Position numbers and translations under genes: made by a program. From the NCBI RefSeq assembly GCF_034119425.1, contig NZ_JAWUEL010000009.1:1-64000 (forward strand): DNA of 64,000 nucleotides. The letters are read 5' to 3'. This document shows, one piece after another, positions 50,636-59,935 of this stretch. The notes under the pieces were generated by a model. It did no database searches and was not told the DNA's origin. It was given only the letters and a program-made list of their open reading frames with translations. How positions within the stretch are numbered: position 1 is the stretch's first letter; the number at the start of each line of letters is the position of its first letter. Source of the DNA: Actinotignum schaalii_C. Its GTDB lineage: Bacteria; Actinomycetota; Actinomycetes; Actinomycetales; Actinomycetaceae.

Positions 50636-51183
50636 GCGATACCCCCCGTCTCAAGGTGAAGTACCGGGAACACATCATCCCGGAACTCCAGGAAGAATTT
50701 AAGTACGTCAACGTCAATCAGGTTCCCAAGATCGTCAAGGTCGTGGTGAATATGGGCGTGGGTGATGCTGCGCGCGATTCTAAGGTGCTCGACGGCGCCG
50801 TTGCCGATATGACGGCGATTACAGGCCAGAAGCCGATGATCACCAAGGCGAAGAAGTCCATCGCGCAGTTTAAGCTGCGTGAAGGCCAGGCCATCGGGTG
50901 CTTCGTCACCATTCGCGGTGACCGCATGTGGGAATTCCTTGATCGGCTTATCTCCACCGCGCTGCCGCGTATCCGCGACTTCCGCGGCCTTTCGCCCAAG
51001 CAGTTTGACGGCAACGGGAATTACACCTTCGGTCTGACCGAACAGACCGTGTTCCACGAGATTGACCAGGACAAGATTGATCGCGTGCGCGGTATGGACA
51101 TCACCGTGGTGACCTCTGCCGGGAGCGACGACGAAGGGCGCGCTCTTCTCAAGCATCTCGGATTCCCCTTCAAGGAGGCCTAA
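50632..51183 (+). CDS. rplE: Ribosomal protein uL5
   Basis: 183 residues. It binds 5S rRNA and the P-site tRNA. VKVVVNMGVGDAARDSKVLD and TGQKPMITKAKKSIAQFKLR are conserved. GTG 50632 lies in a GTGA overlap. Confidence 0.97.
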   Translation: MSDTPRLKVKYREHIIPELQEEFKYVNVNQVPKIVKVVVNMGVGDAARDSKVLDGAVADMTAITGQKPMITKAKKSIAQFKLREGQAIGCFVTIRGDRMWEFLDRLISTALPRIRDFRGLSPKQFDGNGNYTFGLTEQTVFHEIDQDKIDRVRGMDITVVTSAGSDDEGRALLKHLGFPFKEA

Positions 51184-51185
51184 AT

Positions 51186-51371
51186 ATGGCAAAGACCGCT
51201 CTGAAGCAAAAGGCCGCCGGTAAGCAGAAGTTCGCAGTTCGCGCGTACACCCGTTGCAACCGGTGCGGCCGTCCGCATTCCGTTTACCGCAAGTTCGGCC
51301 TGTGCCGCATTTGCCTGCGTGAGTTGGCCCTGCGCGGCGAACTCCCCGGTGTTAAGAAGTCCAGCTGGTAA
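51186..51371 (+). CDS. rpsN: Ribosomal protein uS14, zinc type
   Basis: 61 residues, the short C+ form. CNRC and CRIC around RPHSVYRKFGL form the zinc site. It is 2 nt after rplE. A zinc-free paralogue is often elsewhere in actinobacteria. Confidence 0.97.
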   Translation: MAKTALKQKAAGKQKFAVRAYTRCNRCGRPHSVYRKFGLCRICLRELALRGELPGVKKSSW

Positions 51372-51425
51372 AGACTACGTCGCAGGTCCATCGGAAACCG
51401 CGACGAGGAAGGGCCACAGCCCAAA

Positions 51426-51824
51426 ATGACAATGACTGACCCAATCGCAGACATGCTGACGCGTCTGCGTAACGCCAATTCGGCGTTCCATGAGTCGGTG
51501 TCTATGCCGTACTCCAAGATTAAGTCCCATATCGCGGACATCTTGAAGCGCGAAGGCTACATCGATTCCTACGAGGTGGAGAGCGCCCAGGTGGGCAAGA
51601 CCCTCACCCTCACGTTGAAGTACGGATCTAACCGTGAGCGCGCCATTGCTGGCGTCCGGCGTATCTCCAAGCCGGGCCTGCGCGTTTACGCGAAGTCCAC
51701 CAACCTGCCGCGCGTTCTCGACGGCCTGGGTGTGGCTATTTTGTCCACCTCCTCCGGCCTCATGACGGACCGCGAGGCCAAGGATAAGGGCGTTGGCGGG
51801 GAAGTCCTCGCTTACGTCTGGTAA
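51426..51824 (+). CDS. rpsH: Ribosomal protein uS8
   Basis: 132 residues, a central-domain 30S assembly protein and the spc-operon repressor in E. coli. TDPIADMLTRLRNANSAFHE is conserved. ATG 51426; the alternative ATG 51432 is two codons later. Confidence 0.97.
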   Translation: MTMTDPIADMLTRLRNANSAFHESVSMPYSKIKSHIADILKREGYIDSYEVESAQVGKTLTLTLKYGSNRERAIAGVRRISKPGLRVYAKSTNLPRVLDGLGVAILSTSSGLMTDREAKDKGVGGEVLAYVW

Positions 51825-51842
51825 TGGGAAGTAGGTGCAATA

Positions 51843-52379
51843 ATGTCTCGAATTGGTAGGCTTCCCATCGCTATCCCCGGCGGCGTCGATGTGTCGGTTT
51901 CCGGCCAGGATGTTACCGTCAAGGGCCCCAAAGGTCAGCTTGAGCTCTCGGTTGCTGAGCCGATCGCGGTGAATATTGATGACAATACGGTTCTGGTGAC
52001 CCGGCCGAATGACGAGCGTGAATCGCGTTCGCTGCACGGCCTGACCCGCACCCTCGTGGCGAATATGATCGAGGGCGTCACCAACGGGTACAGCAAGGCG
52101 ATGGAAATCGTCGGAACTGGTTACCGCGTGGTTGCCAAGGGCTCGGATCTCGAATTCTCGCTGGGCTATTCCCACACGATTCTTTTCGAAGCTCCGGAAG
52201 GTATCACCTTCACGGTGGCAACCCCGACCAAGTTCACGGTCTCGGGTATCGATAAGCAGCTCGTGGGCGAAACCGCCGCGAAGATTCGCAAGCTTCGTAA
52301 GCCTGAACCCTACAAGGGCAAGGGCGTCAAGTACGCGGACGAAGTTATTCGTCGCAAGGCTGGAAAGGCTGGTAAGTGA
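51843..52379 (+). CDS. rplF: Ribosomal protein uL6
   Basis: 178 residues with two related domains near the sarcin-ricin loop. SRIGRLPIAIPGGVDVSVSG and the C-terminal EPYKGKGVKYADEVIRRK are typical. The last base of its stop is the first base of rplR. Confidence 0.97.
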   Translation: MSRIGRLPIAIPGGVDVSVSGQDVTVKGPKGQLELSVAEPIAVNIDDNTVLVTRPNDERESRSLHGLTRTLVANMIEGVTNGYSKAMEIVGTGYRVVAKGSDLEFSLGYSHTILFEAPEGITFTVATPTKFTVSGIDKQLVGETAAKIRKLRKPEPYKGKGVKYADEVIRRKAGKAGK

Positions 52380-52750
52380 TGGCTGTTACCATCAAGGGCA
52401 AGGGCAAGTACATCGCTCGTGCGCGCCGCCACTTCCGGTTGCGCAAGCGTATTTCCGGTACCGCCGCGCGGCCGCGTCTCGTGGTCTCGCGTTCCAACCG
52501 CCATATTTACGCCCAGGTTATCGACGACGTCGTGGGCCGCACTCTCGCGGCTGCCTCGTCCTACGAAGCTGACCTGCGCGAAGCGGAGGGTACCAAGACA
52601 GAAATCGCGCGGAAGGTCGGCGAACGTGTCGGTCAGCGCGCCAAGGATGCTGGTATCAGCGCCGTGGTCTTCGACCGCGGTGGTAACCAGTACCACGGTC
52701 GCGTTGCAGCTGTCGCCGAAGGTGCGCGCGAAGCAGGACTCGATTTCTAA
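52379..52750 (+). CDS. rplR: Ribosomal protein uL18
   Basis: 123 residues binding 5S rRNA with L5. ATG 52379 gives the expected N-terminus; an in-frame GTG lies one codon earlier. RLVVSRSNRHIYAQVIDD and VVFDRGGNQYHGRVAA are conserved. Confidence 0.96.
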   Translation: MAVTIKGKGKYIARARRHFRLRKRISGTAARPRLVVSRSNRHIYAQVIDDVVGRTLAAASSYEADLREAEGTKTEIARKVGERVGQRAKDAGISAVVFDRGGNQYHGRVAAVAEGAREAGLDF

Positions 52751-52773
52751 CGGCTGAGGAAAGGCAGAGGAAA

Positions 52774-53478
52774 ATGGCTGCAGAGCAGCAGGATCCGGCC
52801 CAGAACGGCCGGGAAAATCGCAACGAAGGTCGTCGCGGCCGCCGCGATAACCGTCGTGATAATCGCCGTGACAATCGTCGCGGTGAAGAAAAGAACGCTT
52901 ATATCGAGCGCGTGGTGACCATTAACCGCGTTGCGAAGACGGTCAAGGGTGGCCGCCGGATGTCCTTCACCGCTCTCGTGGTGGTGGGTGACGGTAACGG
53001 CCTCGTGGGTGTCGGCTACGGCAAGGCCCGCGAAGTTCCGGCCGCTATCGCCAAGGGTACCGAGGAAGCGAAGAAGAACTTCTTCCGCATCCCGCGTATC
53101 GCGCGGACCATTCCGCACGTGGTGCAGGGTGAAGACGCCGCTGGCGTAGTGCTGCTGCGCCCGGCCGCTCCCGGTACCGGCGTTATCGCCGGCGGCCCGG
53201 TGCGTGCCCTGATGGAGTGCGCGGGTATTCACGATGTGCTCTCCAAGTCGCTCGGTTCCTCGAACGCGATCAATATCGTGCACGCCACTGTGGCTGCCCT
53301 CAAGCAGCTTGAGCAGCCCGAAGCGGTTGCCGCGCGGCGTGGGCTCCCCGTCGAGCGCGTTGTCCCCGAAGCTATGCTGCGGGCCCGCGCCGAAGCGGAA
53401 GCTAAGGAACGCGAGATCGAAGAGGCCGAAGCCGCCAAGGCGGAAAATGAGGCCGCGGCCGCGGGAGTTGGTGCGTAA
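52774..53478 (+). CDS. rpsE: Ribosomal protein uS5
   Basis: 234 residues at the mRNA entry and decoding site. An Arg/Asn/Asp-rich N-terminal extension (about 8-38, built of RRDNR units) precedes the RNA-binding core (VTINRVAKTVKGGRRMSFTA). A charged Ala/Glu tail of about 35 residues closes it. Spectinomycin-contact region is normal. Confidence 0.96.
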   Translation: MAAEQQDPAQNGRENRNEGRRGRRDNRRDNRRDNRRGEEKNAYIERVVTINRVAKTVKGGRRMSFTALVVVGDGNGLVGVGYGKAREVPAAIAKGTEEAKKNFFRIPRIARTIPHVVQGEDAAGVVLLRPAAPGTGVIAGGPVRALMECAGIHDVLSKSLGSSNAINIVHATVAALKQLEQPEAVAARRGLPVERVVPEAMLRARAEAEAKEREIEEAEAAKAENEAAAAGVGA

Positions 53479-53660
53479 TGGCAAATCTTAAGATCACCCA
53501 GATTAAGGGTGTTGTTGGTGCGATTCAGCGCCAGAAGGACACCCTGCGCACGCTCGGTCTGCGTAAGATCGGTCAGTCCGTTGTGCGCGAGGATACCCCC
53601 GAGGTGAAGGGCATGGTTCGCGCTGTGGCTCACCTCGTTACCGTGGAGGAGGTTGACTAA
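53478..53660 (+). CDS. rpmD: Ribosomal protein uL30
   Basis: 60 residues. LKITQIKGVVGAIQRQKDTL starts the family, and RKIGQSVVREDTPEVKGMV is conserved. It overlaps rpsE and rplO by one base on each side. Confidence 0.96.
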   Translation: MANLKITQIKGVVGAIQRQKDTLRTLGLRKIGQSVVREDTPEVKGMVRAVAHLVTVEEVD

Positions 53661-54136
53661 TGGCGGAAGCGGAAAAGGATTCCATCATTAAGCTGCACGA
53701 CCTGCGTCCGGCTCCGGGTTCGAACAAGGCGAAGATTCGCGTTGGTCGCGGTGAAGGATCCAAGGGTAAGACGTCCGGCCGCGGTACCAAGGGTACCCGG
53801 GCACGTAATACTGTGCGTCCCGGTTTCGAAGGCGGCCAGATGCCGCTGCATATGCGCCTTCCGAAGCTTCGTGGTTTCAAGAACCCGTTCCGGGTCGAAT
53901 ACCAGGTCGTCAATGTGTCGGCGCTCGGCGAGCTCTTCCCGGAAGGTGGCAAGGTGACCTCGGCGGATCTCGTGGCTAAGGGTGCGGTTCGCAAGAACTC
54001 CCCGGTCAAGGTTCTCGGAACCGGCGAGATTTCCGTCAAGCTTGACGTCGAAGTGGAAGCGTGGTCGAATTCGGCTAAGGAAAAGATCGAAGCTGCCGGG
54101 GGCTCTATCTCCGCGCCGCAGGTCGAATCCAAGTAA
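53660..54136 (+). CDS. rplO: Ribosomal protein uL15
   Basis: 158 residues, a late assembly protein with a long basic N-terminal arm (RVGRGEGSKGKTSGRGTKGT) that enters 23S rRNA. A clear terminator follows, separating the spc genes from secY. Confidence 0.97.
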   Translation: MAEAEKDSIIKLHDLRPAPGSNKAKIRVGRGEGSKGKTSGRGTKGTRARNTVRPGFEGGQMPLHMRLPKLRGFKNPFRVEYQVVNVSALGELFPEGGKVTSADLVAKGAVRKNSPVKVLGTGEISVKLDVEVEAWSNSAKEKIEAAGGSISAPQVESK

Positions 54137-54208
54137 TACGCGCTGGCCGCACGGCCACCGTTTGACTGAGCACTCACCCACACTCTGTGGATGAACAGTG
54201 CGAAATTT

Positions 54209-54246
54209 GCTCGTCCCCGCTATTATGGCGGGGGCGAGCTTTTTTC
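54209..54246 (+). terminator. Rho-independent terminator after rplO
   Basis: GCTCGTCCCCGC (54209-54220) pairs with GCGGGGGCGAGC (54228-54239) with one G-T wobble, followed by TTTTTT. A diverged dispersed motif (GCGCCGTCGTGCGTAC) follows near 54307-54322. secY therefore probably has its own promoter in 54247-54417, but none could be assigned. Confidence 0.85.
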
Positions 54247-54417
54247 TGGGCGCGGGCAGCGCTGCTGAAAGATTGCTTTCAGTGGCGAATGAGCAGCGTT
54301 GCCGGTGCGCCGTCGTGCGTACTTTCCCGAAAAATACGCTTGTACCCATTTCCGTCACCCGACGGTTCTCGACGATAACGGACTGCCCCGCGCGATCCGT
54401 CACCATCAGGAGGAATC

Positions 54418-55713
54418 TTGATTAAGGCTTTCGCAGCTGCTTTCCGCACCCCGGATCTGCGCCGCAAGCTGCTTTTCACCATGATGATTATGGTGATTTA
54501 CCGCTTGGGTAGCTTCATCCCGGCTCCGTTTGTGAGCCTGAGTAATATTCGGGAGTGCACCACGCAGCAATCGGGCGCGCAGGATCTCATCGATATGCTC
54601 AACCTGTTCTCAGGTGGTGCGATGATGCAGCTCTCCGTTTTCGCCCTCGGAATTATGCCCTATATTACGGCCTCGATTATCGTGCAGTTGCTGCGCGTGG
54701 TCATTCCGCGTTTCCAGGAACTGCACAAGCAAGGCCAGTCGGGTACCGCGAAGCTAACGGAATACACCCGCTACCTCACCATCGGCCTGGGCCTGCTCCA
54801 GTCCTCGGTCGTGGTAGCCACCGCGAACTTCACGTTGTTCGCCGGGTGTAAAGAACCGGTGATTCCGAACGCTACCTGGTGGACCTACACCATGACCATC
54901 CTCGCCATGACGGCCGGCACCGGCCTCATCATGTGGATGGCCGAACTTATCACCGAACGCGGGGTGGGCAACGGTATGTCCATCCTCATCTTCACCGGCA
55001 TTTGCGCCGGCTTCCCCTCGATGATGGGCCAGATTTACGCCGGGCACGGTATCGGTACTCTCCTCATCGTTATTGTGGTCTTCGCGCTTATCACTTTGGT
55101 TGTTACCTTCGTGGAGCAGTCCCAGCGCCGCATCCCGGTTCAGTACGCCAAGCGTGTGATTGGCCGGCGCACCTACGGTGGGTCCACCACGTACCTGCCC
55201 ATCAAGATCAATATGGCGAATGTTATCCCGGTGATCTTCGCTTCCTCGATCCTCATGCTCCCCACGATGATCTCCACTTTCGGAAATCAGAATTCTTCCT
55301 GGGTGGTCTGGATCCAGCGCAACTTCCAGCACAACGGCTGGGCCTATATTCTCACCTACGCGCTTCTCACTTTCGCTTTCACCTTCTTCTACACCTCGAT
55401 CGCTTTCGATACGGACGAAGTCGCGGACAATATGAAGAAATACGGTGGCTTTATTCCGAATGTGCGCGCGGGTAAGCCAACCGCCGATTATCTCCACTTC
55501 GTTTCTAATCGCCTCACCTGGGTGGGCGCCACCTACCTCACCATCGTGGCCCTCATCCCGCTGCTGCTCTTCAGCGCGCTCGGTATTGTGCAATCCGGTT
55601 TCGGTGGCACCTCCATCATGATTCTGGTGGGTGTGGGCCTCCAGACCGTGAAGGACATCAACGCCCAGCTCCAGCAGCGCCATTACGAAGGCTTCCTCGG
55701 CGGTATCCGCTAG
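54418..55713 (+). CDS. secY: Preprotein translocase channel SecY
   Basis: 431 residues with ten membrane spans, the core of the Sec export channel. TTG 54418 follows AGGAGG. The N-terminus IKAFAAAFRTPDLRRKLLFT and the FTGICAG and YAKRVIGRRTYGG segments are typical. It lies 72 nt before adk; secY-adk-map-infA is the usual order. Confidence 0.97.
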   Translation: MIKAFAAAFRTPDLRRKLLFTMMIMVIYRLGSFIPAPFVSLSNIRECTTQQSGAQDLIDMLNLFSGGAMMQLSVFALGIMPYITASIIVQLLRVVIPRFQELHKQGQSGTAKLTEYTRYLTIGLGLLQSSVVVATANFTLFAGCKEPVIPNATWWTYTMTILAMTAGTGLIMWMAELITERGVGNGMSILIFTGICAGFPSMMGQIYAGHGIGTLLIVIVVFALITLVVTFVEQSQRRIPVQYAKRVIGRRTYGGSTTYLPIKINMANVIPVIFASSILMLPTMISTFGNQNSSWVVWIQRNFQHNGWAYILTYALLTFAFTFFYTSIAFDTDEVADNMKKYGGFIPNVRAGKPTADYLHFVSNRLTWVGATYLTIVALIPLLLFSALGIVQSGFGGTSIMILVGVGLQTVKDINAQLQQRHYEGFLGGIR

Positions 55714-55785
55714 CGCGGTCTCGCCCCTTATTTTCCGGCGGGGCGCGGGCGCGCTCCGCACTGATAACACAGAAAGGTGCCACTC

Positions 55786-56361
55786 ATGTCAGTACGTTTG
55801 ATTTTGGTTGGCCCCCCGGGCGCGGGTAAAGGCACCCAGGCGGCTGGTATTGCGGAGCGTTACGGCATCCCGGCGATTTCTACCGGTGATCTTTTCCGCG
55901 CACACGCCAAGGCCCAGGATGAACTGGGGCGGCTGGCCGCTTCCTACTCGGAAAAGGGTGAACTCGTTCCTGATTCCGTCACGAATCAGATGGTGGAGGA
56001 ACGCCTGGGTGAAGCGGATGCGGCTAGCGGTTTTCTCTTGGATGGCTACCCGCGCAACCTCGACCAGGTGAGTGCCCTCGATGCCATGCTCGGTGAGAAG
56101 AACGTGGATGTCGTTGTGGAACTACAGGCCGATGACGACGTGGTGGTTCAGCGTCTCCTTGGACGCGCCCAGGAGCAGGGTCGGGCTGATGATACGGAGG
56201 AGGTTATCCGCCACCGTATCGAGGTCTATCACGCGACCACCAAGCCGATTATCGATGCTTACGCCGGTCGTGGGCTCGTGGTTTCCGTCAATGGTCTGGG
56301 CACCGTGGAGGAAGTTGCGGCCGCGATTGATGACGCGCTGCGCGATTTCCTGGGCCGGTAG
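55786..56361 (+). CDS. adk: Adenylate kinase
   Basis: 191 residues; interconverts ATP plus AMP with two ADP. P-loop GPPGAGKGTQ, AMP site STGDLFRA and GYPRNLDQ are present. The lid is short (GRAQEQGRADDTEEVIRHR), without the zinc cysteines, as in other actinobacteria. ATG 55786 with AGAAAGG upstream is preferred to GTG 55777. Confidence 0.97.
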   Translation: MSVRLILVGPPGAGKGTQAAGIAERYGIPAISTGDLFRAHAKAQDELGRLAASYSEKGELVPDSVTNQMVEERLGEADAASGFLLDGYPRNLDQVSALDAMLGEKNVDVVVELQADDDVVVQRLLGRAQEQGRADDTEEVIRHRIEVYHATTKPIIDAYAGRGLVVSVNGLGTVEEVAAAIDDALRDFLGR

Positions 56362-56369
56362 GCAAGGCG

Positions 56370-57194
56370 ATGATTAATCTTCGCAGCGAGGCGGATATTC
56401 TGGGTATGCGCCAGGCGGCGCTCGTGGTGCGCGCGATTCACGATGACTTGCGCGCCCACGTACGTGCCGGGATGTCGACGGCGCAGCTTGACCAACGCGC
56501 CAAAGCCGTCTTGGAGGCACACGGTGCCGTTTCGAATTTTTACGGGTATTACGATTACCCGGCCCAGACCTGCATCTCCGTGAATAACACCGTGGTGCAC
56601 GGCATCCCCAGCGAAGAGGAAATCCTGGCACCGGGGGACTTAGTCTCCTTTGACTGCGGGGCACTTCTCAACGGCTGGAATGGGGATTCCTGCTTTTCCA
56701 TCGTCCTGCCGGGTGGGGATGAGAAGCAGATGGCTGCCCGCCAGCGTCTCTCGGATATCACCGAAGAGTCCATGTGGGTGGGTATCGCCGCGATGGCCAC
56801 CGGGAAATTTGTGTCCGATATCGGGGCGGCCATTGACGACTTCGTGGTAGCCCAAGATCCCGAACCGGGTATCGTCGAAGAATTCACCGGGCACGGGATC
56901 GGGCGTGCCATGCACGAAGATCCCACGGTCTTTAACTACCGGACCCGCGGGCGCGGGCCCCGTCTCAAGGCCGGAATGGTGCTGTGTATCGAACCGATTC
57001 TTACCGCCGGCTCCCAGGAGAATATCACCCTGGCCGATGGTTGGACGGTGAAAACCGCGGATGGCAAGGATGCCTGCCATTGGGAAAGCCAGATTGCTAA
57101 GCACGCCGGAGGTATTTGGGTGCTCAATGAGCCCGATGGGGGAGCGGCCCGCCTCGCGAAGTACGGAGTGGTTCCGGTTCCCCTCGGGGACTAG
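56370..57194 (+). CDS. map: Methionine aminopeptidase, type I
   Basis: 274 residues; removes initiator Met from new proteins. The metal ligands lie in SFDCGALLNGWNGDS, GHGIGRAMHEDP, IEPILTAG and the C-terminal WESQIAKH. ATG 56370 is 8 nt after adk. Its usual role beside infA and secY is housekeeping. A dispersed motif copy begins right after the stop. Confidence 0.95.
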   Translation: MINLRSEADILGMRQAALVVRAIHDDLRAHVRAGMSTAQLDQRAKAVLEAHGAVSNFYGYYDYPAQTCISVNNTVVHGIPSEEEILAPGDLVSFDCGALLNGWNGDSCFSIVLPGGDEKQMAARQRLSDITEESMWVGIAAMATGKFVSDIGAAIDDFVVAQDPEPGIVEEFTGHGIGRAMHEDPTVFNYRTRGRGPRLKAGMVLCIEPILTAGSQENITLADGWTVKTADGKDACHWESQIAKHAGGIWVLNEPDGGAARLAKYGVVPVPLGD

Positions 57195-57209
57195 GCGGCG
57201 CCGTCGTAC
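57195..57209 (-). repeat. Dispersed intergenic motif directly after the map stop
   Basis: The plus strand reads GCGGCGCCGTCGTAC, with no gap after TAG at 57192-57194. Confidence 0.65.
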
Positions 57210-57280
57210 AAAGAGTGCGCCGCGCACGCGGTTCTGCTACGGCAGCTGCACTCCGTATACACGTGACCCATAACATCGTT

Positions 57281-57303
57281 GCCGCCCCTTACGTAGGGGC
57301 GGC
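57281..57303 (+). terminator. Hairpin between map and infA
   Basis: GCCGCCCCT/AGGGGCGGC with a 5-nt loop. There is no T-run. A second 7-bp hairpin (CCCGCAC/GTGCGGG, 57374-57393) lies in the infA leader. Confidence 0.5.
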
Positions 57304-57413
57304 TTCGTGCAGTAGTATTGAACGTCGGTGCCGTGTGCCCGTATGGCGCACGCTTGCGCACCGATTTTGATGTCCCGCACAATCCGGTGCGGGCAACACT
57401 GTTAGCGAGGAAC

Positions 57414-57635
57414 ATGGCGAAGAAAGACGGCGTCATCGAAGTTGAAGGTAGCGTTATCGAAGCGCTGCCCAACGCGATGTTCAAGGTCGAGCTGGAAAAC
57501 GGGCATGAAGTTCTAGCCCATATTTCCGGCAAAATGCGTCAGCACTACATTCGTATCCTCCCCGAGGATCGGGTGGTTGTAGAGCTCACGCCCTATGACC
57601 TGAACCGCGGGCGGATTGTCTACCGCTACAAGTGA
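57414..57635 (+). CDS. infA: Translation initiation factor IF-1
   Basis: 73 residues with an OB fold that blocks the A site during initiation. AKKDGVIEVEGSVIEALPNA and the C-terminal LTPYDLNRGRIVYRYK are near universal. ATG 57414 follows GCGAGG. Confidence 0.97.
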   Translation: MAKKDGVIEVEGSVIEALPNAMFKVELENGHEVLAHISGKMRQHYIRILPEDRVVVELTPYDLNRGRIVYRYK

Positions 57636-57654
57636 TCAACAAGGAAAGTTATTC

Positions 57655-57771
57655 ATGAAGGTCAAGCCGAGCGTTAAGCGCATTTGCGATAACTGCAAGG
57701 TCATTCGGCGCCACGGTCGCGTCATGGTGATCTGCAGCTCGAATCCGCGCCATAAGCAGCGTCAGGGCTAA
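57655..57771 (+). CDS. rpmJ: Ribosomal protein bL36
   Basis: 38 residues, the zinc (C+) form: CDNC, then C and H in VICSSNPRHKQRQG. ATG 57655 follows AAGGAAAG. It lies 19 nt after infA. Confidence 0.96.
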   Translation: MKVKPSVKRICDNCKVIRRHGRVMVICSSNPRHKQRQG

Positions 57772-57898
57772 ACGCCCCGTTGCACCAGCACTGTTAGCCG
57801 CAAGGCAACCCCCGGTCCGGAGGCCGGGGCTCACGGAATAGAGACCCGTGGGAACAGCAGTGCCCGACACCTCCGGCATAACTAAGGGAGCTAAGAAA

Positions 57899-58273
57899 TT
57901 GGCACGTCTCTCCGGCGTTGATCTCCCCCGCGAAAAGCGGATTGAGATCGCGCTTACTTACATTTTTGGCATTGGACGCACCCGCGCCCACGAGACCCTC
58001 GCCGCTACCGGGGTGAACCCGGATACCCGCGTGCGTGATCTCACTGAAGACGATCTGGTGAAACTCAAGAACCATATCGACGAGAACTACAAGGTTGAAG
58101 GCGACCTGCGCCGCGAAGTCCAGGCCGATATTCGCCGCAAGATCGAAATCGGTTCGTACCAGGGCCTGCGTCACCGTCGCGGCCTGCCCGTGCACGGGCA
58201 GCGCACCAAGACCAATGCGCGCACCCGCAAGGGCCCCAAGCGCACCGTGGCCGGTAAGAAGAAGGCCAAGTAG
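57899..58273 (+). CDS. rpsM: Ribosomal protein uS13
   Basis: 124 residues of the 30S head. TTG 57899 gives the family N-terminus ARLSGVDLPREKRIEIALTY, with AAGGGAG at the right distance. A GTG further upstream (57848) would add 17 residues not found in the family. The basic tail contacts P-site tRNA. Confidence 0.95.
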   Translation: MARLSGVDLPREKRIEIALTYIFGIGRTRAHETLAATGVNPDTRVRDLTEDDLVKLKNHIDENYKVEGDLRREVQADIRRKIEIGSYQGLRHRRGLPVHGQRTKTNARTRKGPKRTVAGKKKAK

Positions 58274-58302
58274 GCTTCGTCGTAGTTCAGGAGAAATAGA
58301 TT

Positions 58303-58713
58303 ATGGCTCGTCAGACTCGTTCTGCTAACGCCGGTGCACGCCGTCCGCGTCGCAATCAGCGTCGTAATGTCACCGTGGGTCAGGCCCACATTAAGTCCAC
58401 CTTCAATAACACCATCGTGTCCATCACCGATCCCACCGGTGCGGTTATTGCTTCCGCTTCCTCCGGGATGGTTGGCTTCAAGGGCTCGCGTAAGTCGACT
58501 CCCTACGCCGCGCAGCTCGCCGCGGAAAACGCCGCGCGTCAGGCCATGGAACAGGGCATGAAGAAGGTTGACGTGTTCGTCAAGGGGCCGGGTTCCGGGC
58601 GTGAAACCGCGATCCGTTCCCTGACCGCCTCCGGGCTGGAAGTCACCTCGATTTCGGATGTGACTCCGCAGGCCTTCAACGGGTGCCGTCCGCCCAAGCG
58701 CCGTCGCGTCTAG
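58303..58713 (+). CDS. rpsK: Ribosomal protein uS11
   Basis: 136 residues of the 30S platform. QAHIKSTFNNTIVSITDPTG is conserved, as is the end CRPPKRRRV. In many actinobacteria rpsD comes next; here it is missing and a 188-bp gap leads to rpoA. Confidence 0.97.
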   Translation: MARQTRSANAGARRPRRNQRRNVTVGQAHIKSTFNNTIVSITDPTGAVIASASSGMVGFKGSRKSTPYAAQLAAENAARQAMEQGMKKVDVFVKGPGSGRETAIRSLTASGLEVTSISDVTPQAFNGCRPPKRRRV

Positions 58714-58746
58714 TAGCGGCGCGGTGTGTTGCGGCGTCTCCTTCTA

Positions 58747-58764
58747 GGTACGACGCCGGCGCAG
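58747..58764 (+). repeat. Dispersed intergenic motif between rpsK and rpoA
   Basis: GGTACGACGCCGGCGCAG with one extra triplet relative to the shortest form. The gap also has a small hairpin (CGCAAAC/GTTTGCG, 58860-58887) just before the rpoA ribosome-binding site. Confidence 0.6.
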
Positions 58765-58901
58765 AGGCCACGGCCTCTGCGGCACCCCTCCCAGGGCGCG
58801 AGCTTTGACAGAAAAAGCCGCGCCCGCACCTCGCGGACAGACAGAGTTTCGCGAGGGTACGCAAACCTCATATAGCGGTTGTTTGCGGAAAGGAAAGAAT
58901 C

Positions 58902-59903
58902 GTGCTCATTGCACAACGTCCCGTTCTGAGTGAAAAGAAGATCTCCGAATTCCGGTCCCGGTTCGTTCTCGAACCGCTCGAACCCGGATTTGGGTACACG
59001 CTGGGTAATTCCCTGCGCCGTACCCTGCTATCCTCCATCCCCGGTGCTGCGGTCACCTCGATCCGCATCGACGGGGTGCTCCATGAGTTCTCCACCATTC
59101 CCGGTGTGAAGGAAGATGTTGCGGAAATCATCCTCAACCTCAAGGAACTTGTTGTCTCCTCGGATAACGACGAACCCGTCCTCATGTACCTGCGTAAGAC
59201 CGGCCCGGGCGAAGTGACCGCGGCGGATATCACTCCGCCGGCGGGTGTGGAAATTCTCAACCAGGATCTCCATATCGCCACCCTCAATGACAAGGGCAAG
59301 CTCGAAATCGACCTCACGGTTGAACGCGGGCGCGGCTACGTTTCCGCGGCTCTCAACAAGGGCGATAACGATGAGATCGGCCGCATTCCGATTGACTCGA
59401 TCTACTCGCCGGTGCTCAAGGTCTCCTACAAGGTGGAAGCCACCCGTGTGGAACAGCGCACCGACTTTGATCGCCTCGTGGTTGATGTGGAAACCAAGGA
59501 ATCGACGACGCCGCGAGATGCGCTCGCCTCTGCCGGCAAGACCCTCGTGGAGCTCTTCGGCCTGGCCGTGGATCTCAATGACGAAGCCGAAGGTATCGAA
59601 ATTGGTCCGGCGCCGGTCACCGAGCAGCGCTCCTCGGATCTGCAGCGTCCGATCACCATCCTCAACCTGCCCGCACGTTCTCAGAACTGCCTGCAGCGCG
59701 AAGGTATCCATACCATTGGGGAACTGGTGCAGCGCTCGGAAGCCGACCTGCTCGATATTCGCAACTTCGGGGCGAAGTCCATCGATGATGTCAAGGATGA
59801 ACTGGCGAAGATGGACCTGAGCCTCAAGGATTCCGGATCGAGCTTCCTCGGTGGCGGATTCGATGACTACGGGATGCAGTTCAGCGACGATTCTCAGGCC
59901 TGA
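58902..59903 (+). CDS. rpoA: RNA polymerase subunit alpha
   Basis: 333 residues. The N-terminal domain (about 1-230) dimerises and nucleates the enzyme (LEPGFGYTLGNSLRRTLLSS). The C-terminal domain (about 245-315, NCLQREGIHTIGELVQRSE) binds UP elements and activators. GTG 58902 follows GGAAAGGAAAG. Confidence 0.98.
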   Translation: MLIAQRPVLSEKKISEFRSRFVLEPLEPGFGYTLGNSLRRTLLSSIPGAAVTSIRIDGVLHEFSTIPGVKEDVAEIILNLKELVVSSDNDEPVLMYLRKTGPGEVTAADITPPAGVEILNQDLHIATLNDKGKLEIDLTVERGRGYVSAALNKGDNDEIGRIPIDSIYSPVLKVSYKVEATRVEQRTDFDRLVVDVETKESTTPRDALASAGKTLVELFGLAVDLNDEAEGIEIGPAPVTEQRSSDLQRPITILNLPARSQNCLQREGIHTIGELVQRSEADLLDIRNFGAKSIDDVKDELAKMDLSLKDSGSSFLGGGFDDYGMQFSDDSQA

Positions 59904-59935
59904 GCAGCCACATAATTTTACTAGGAGAGTAGACA

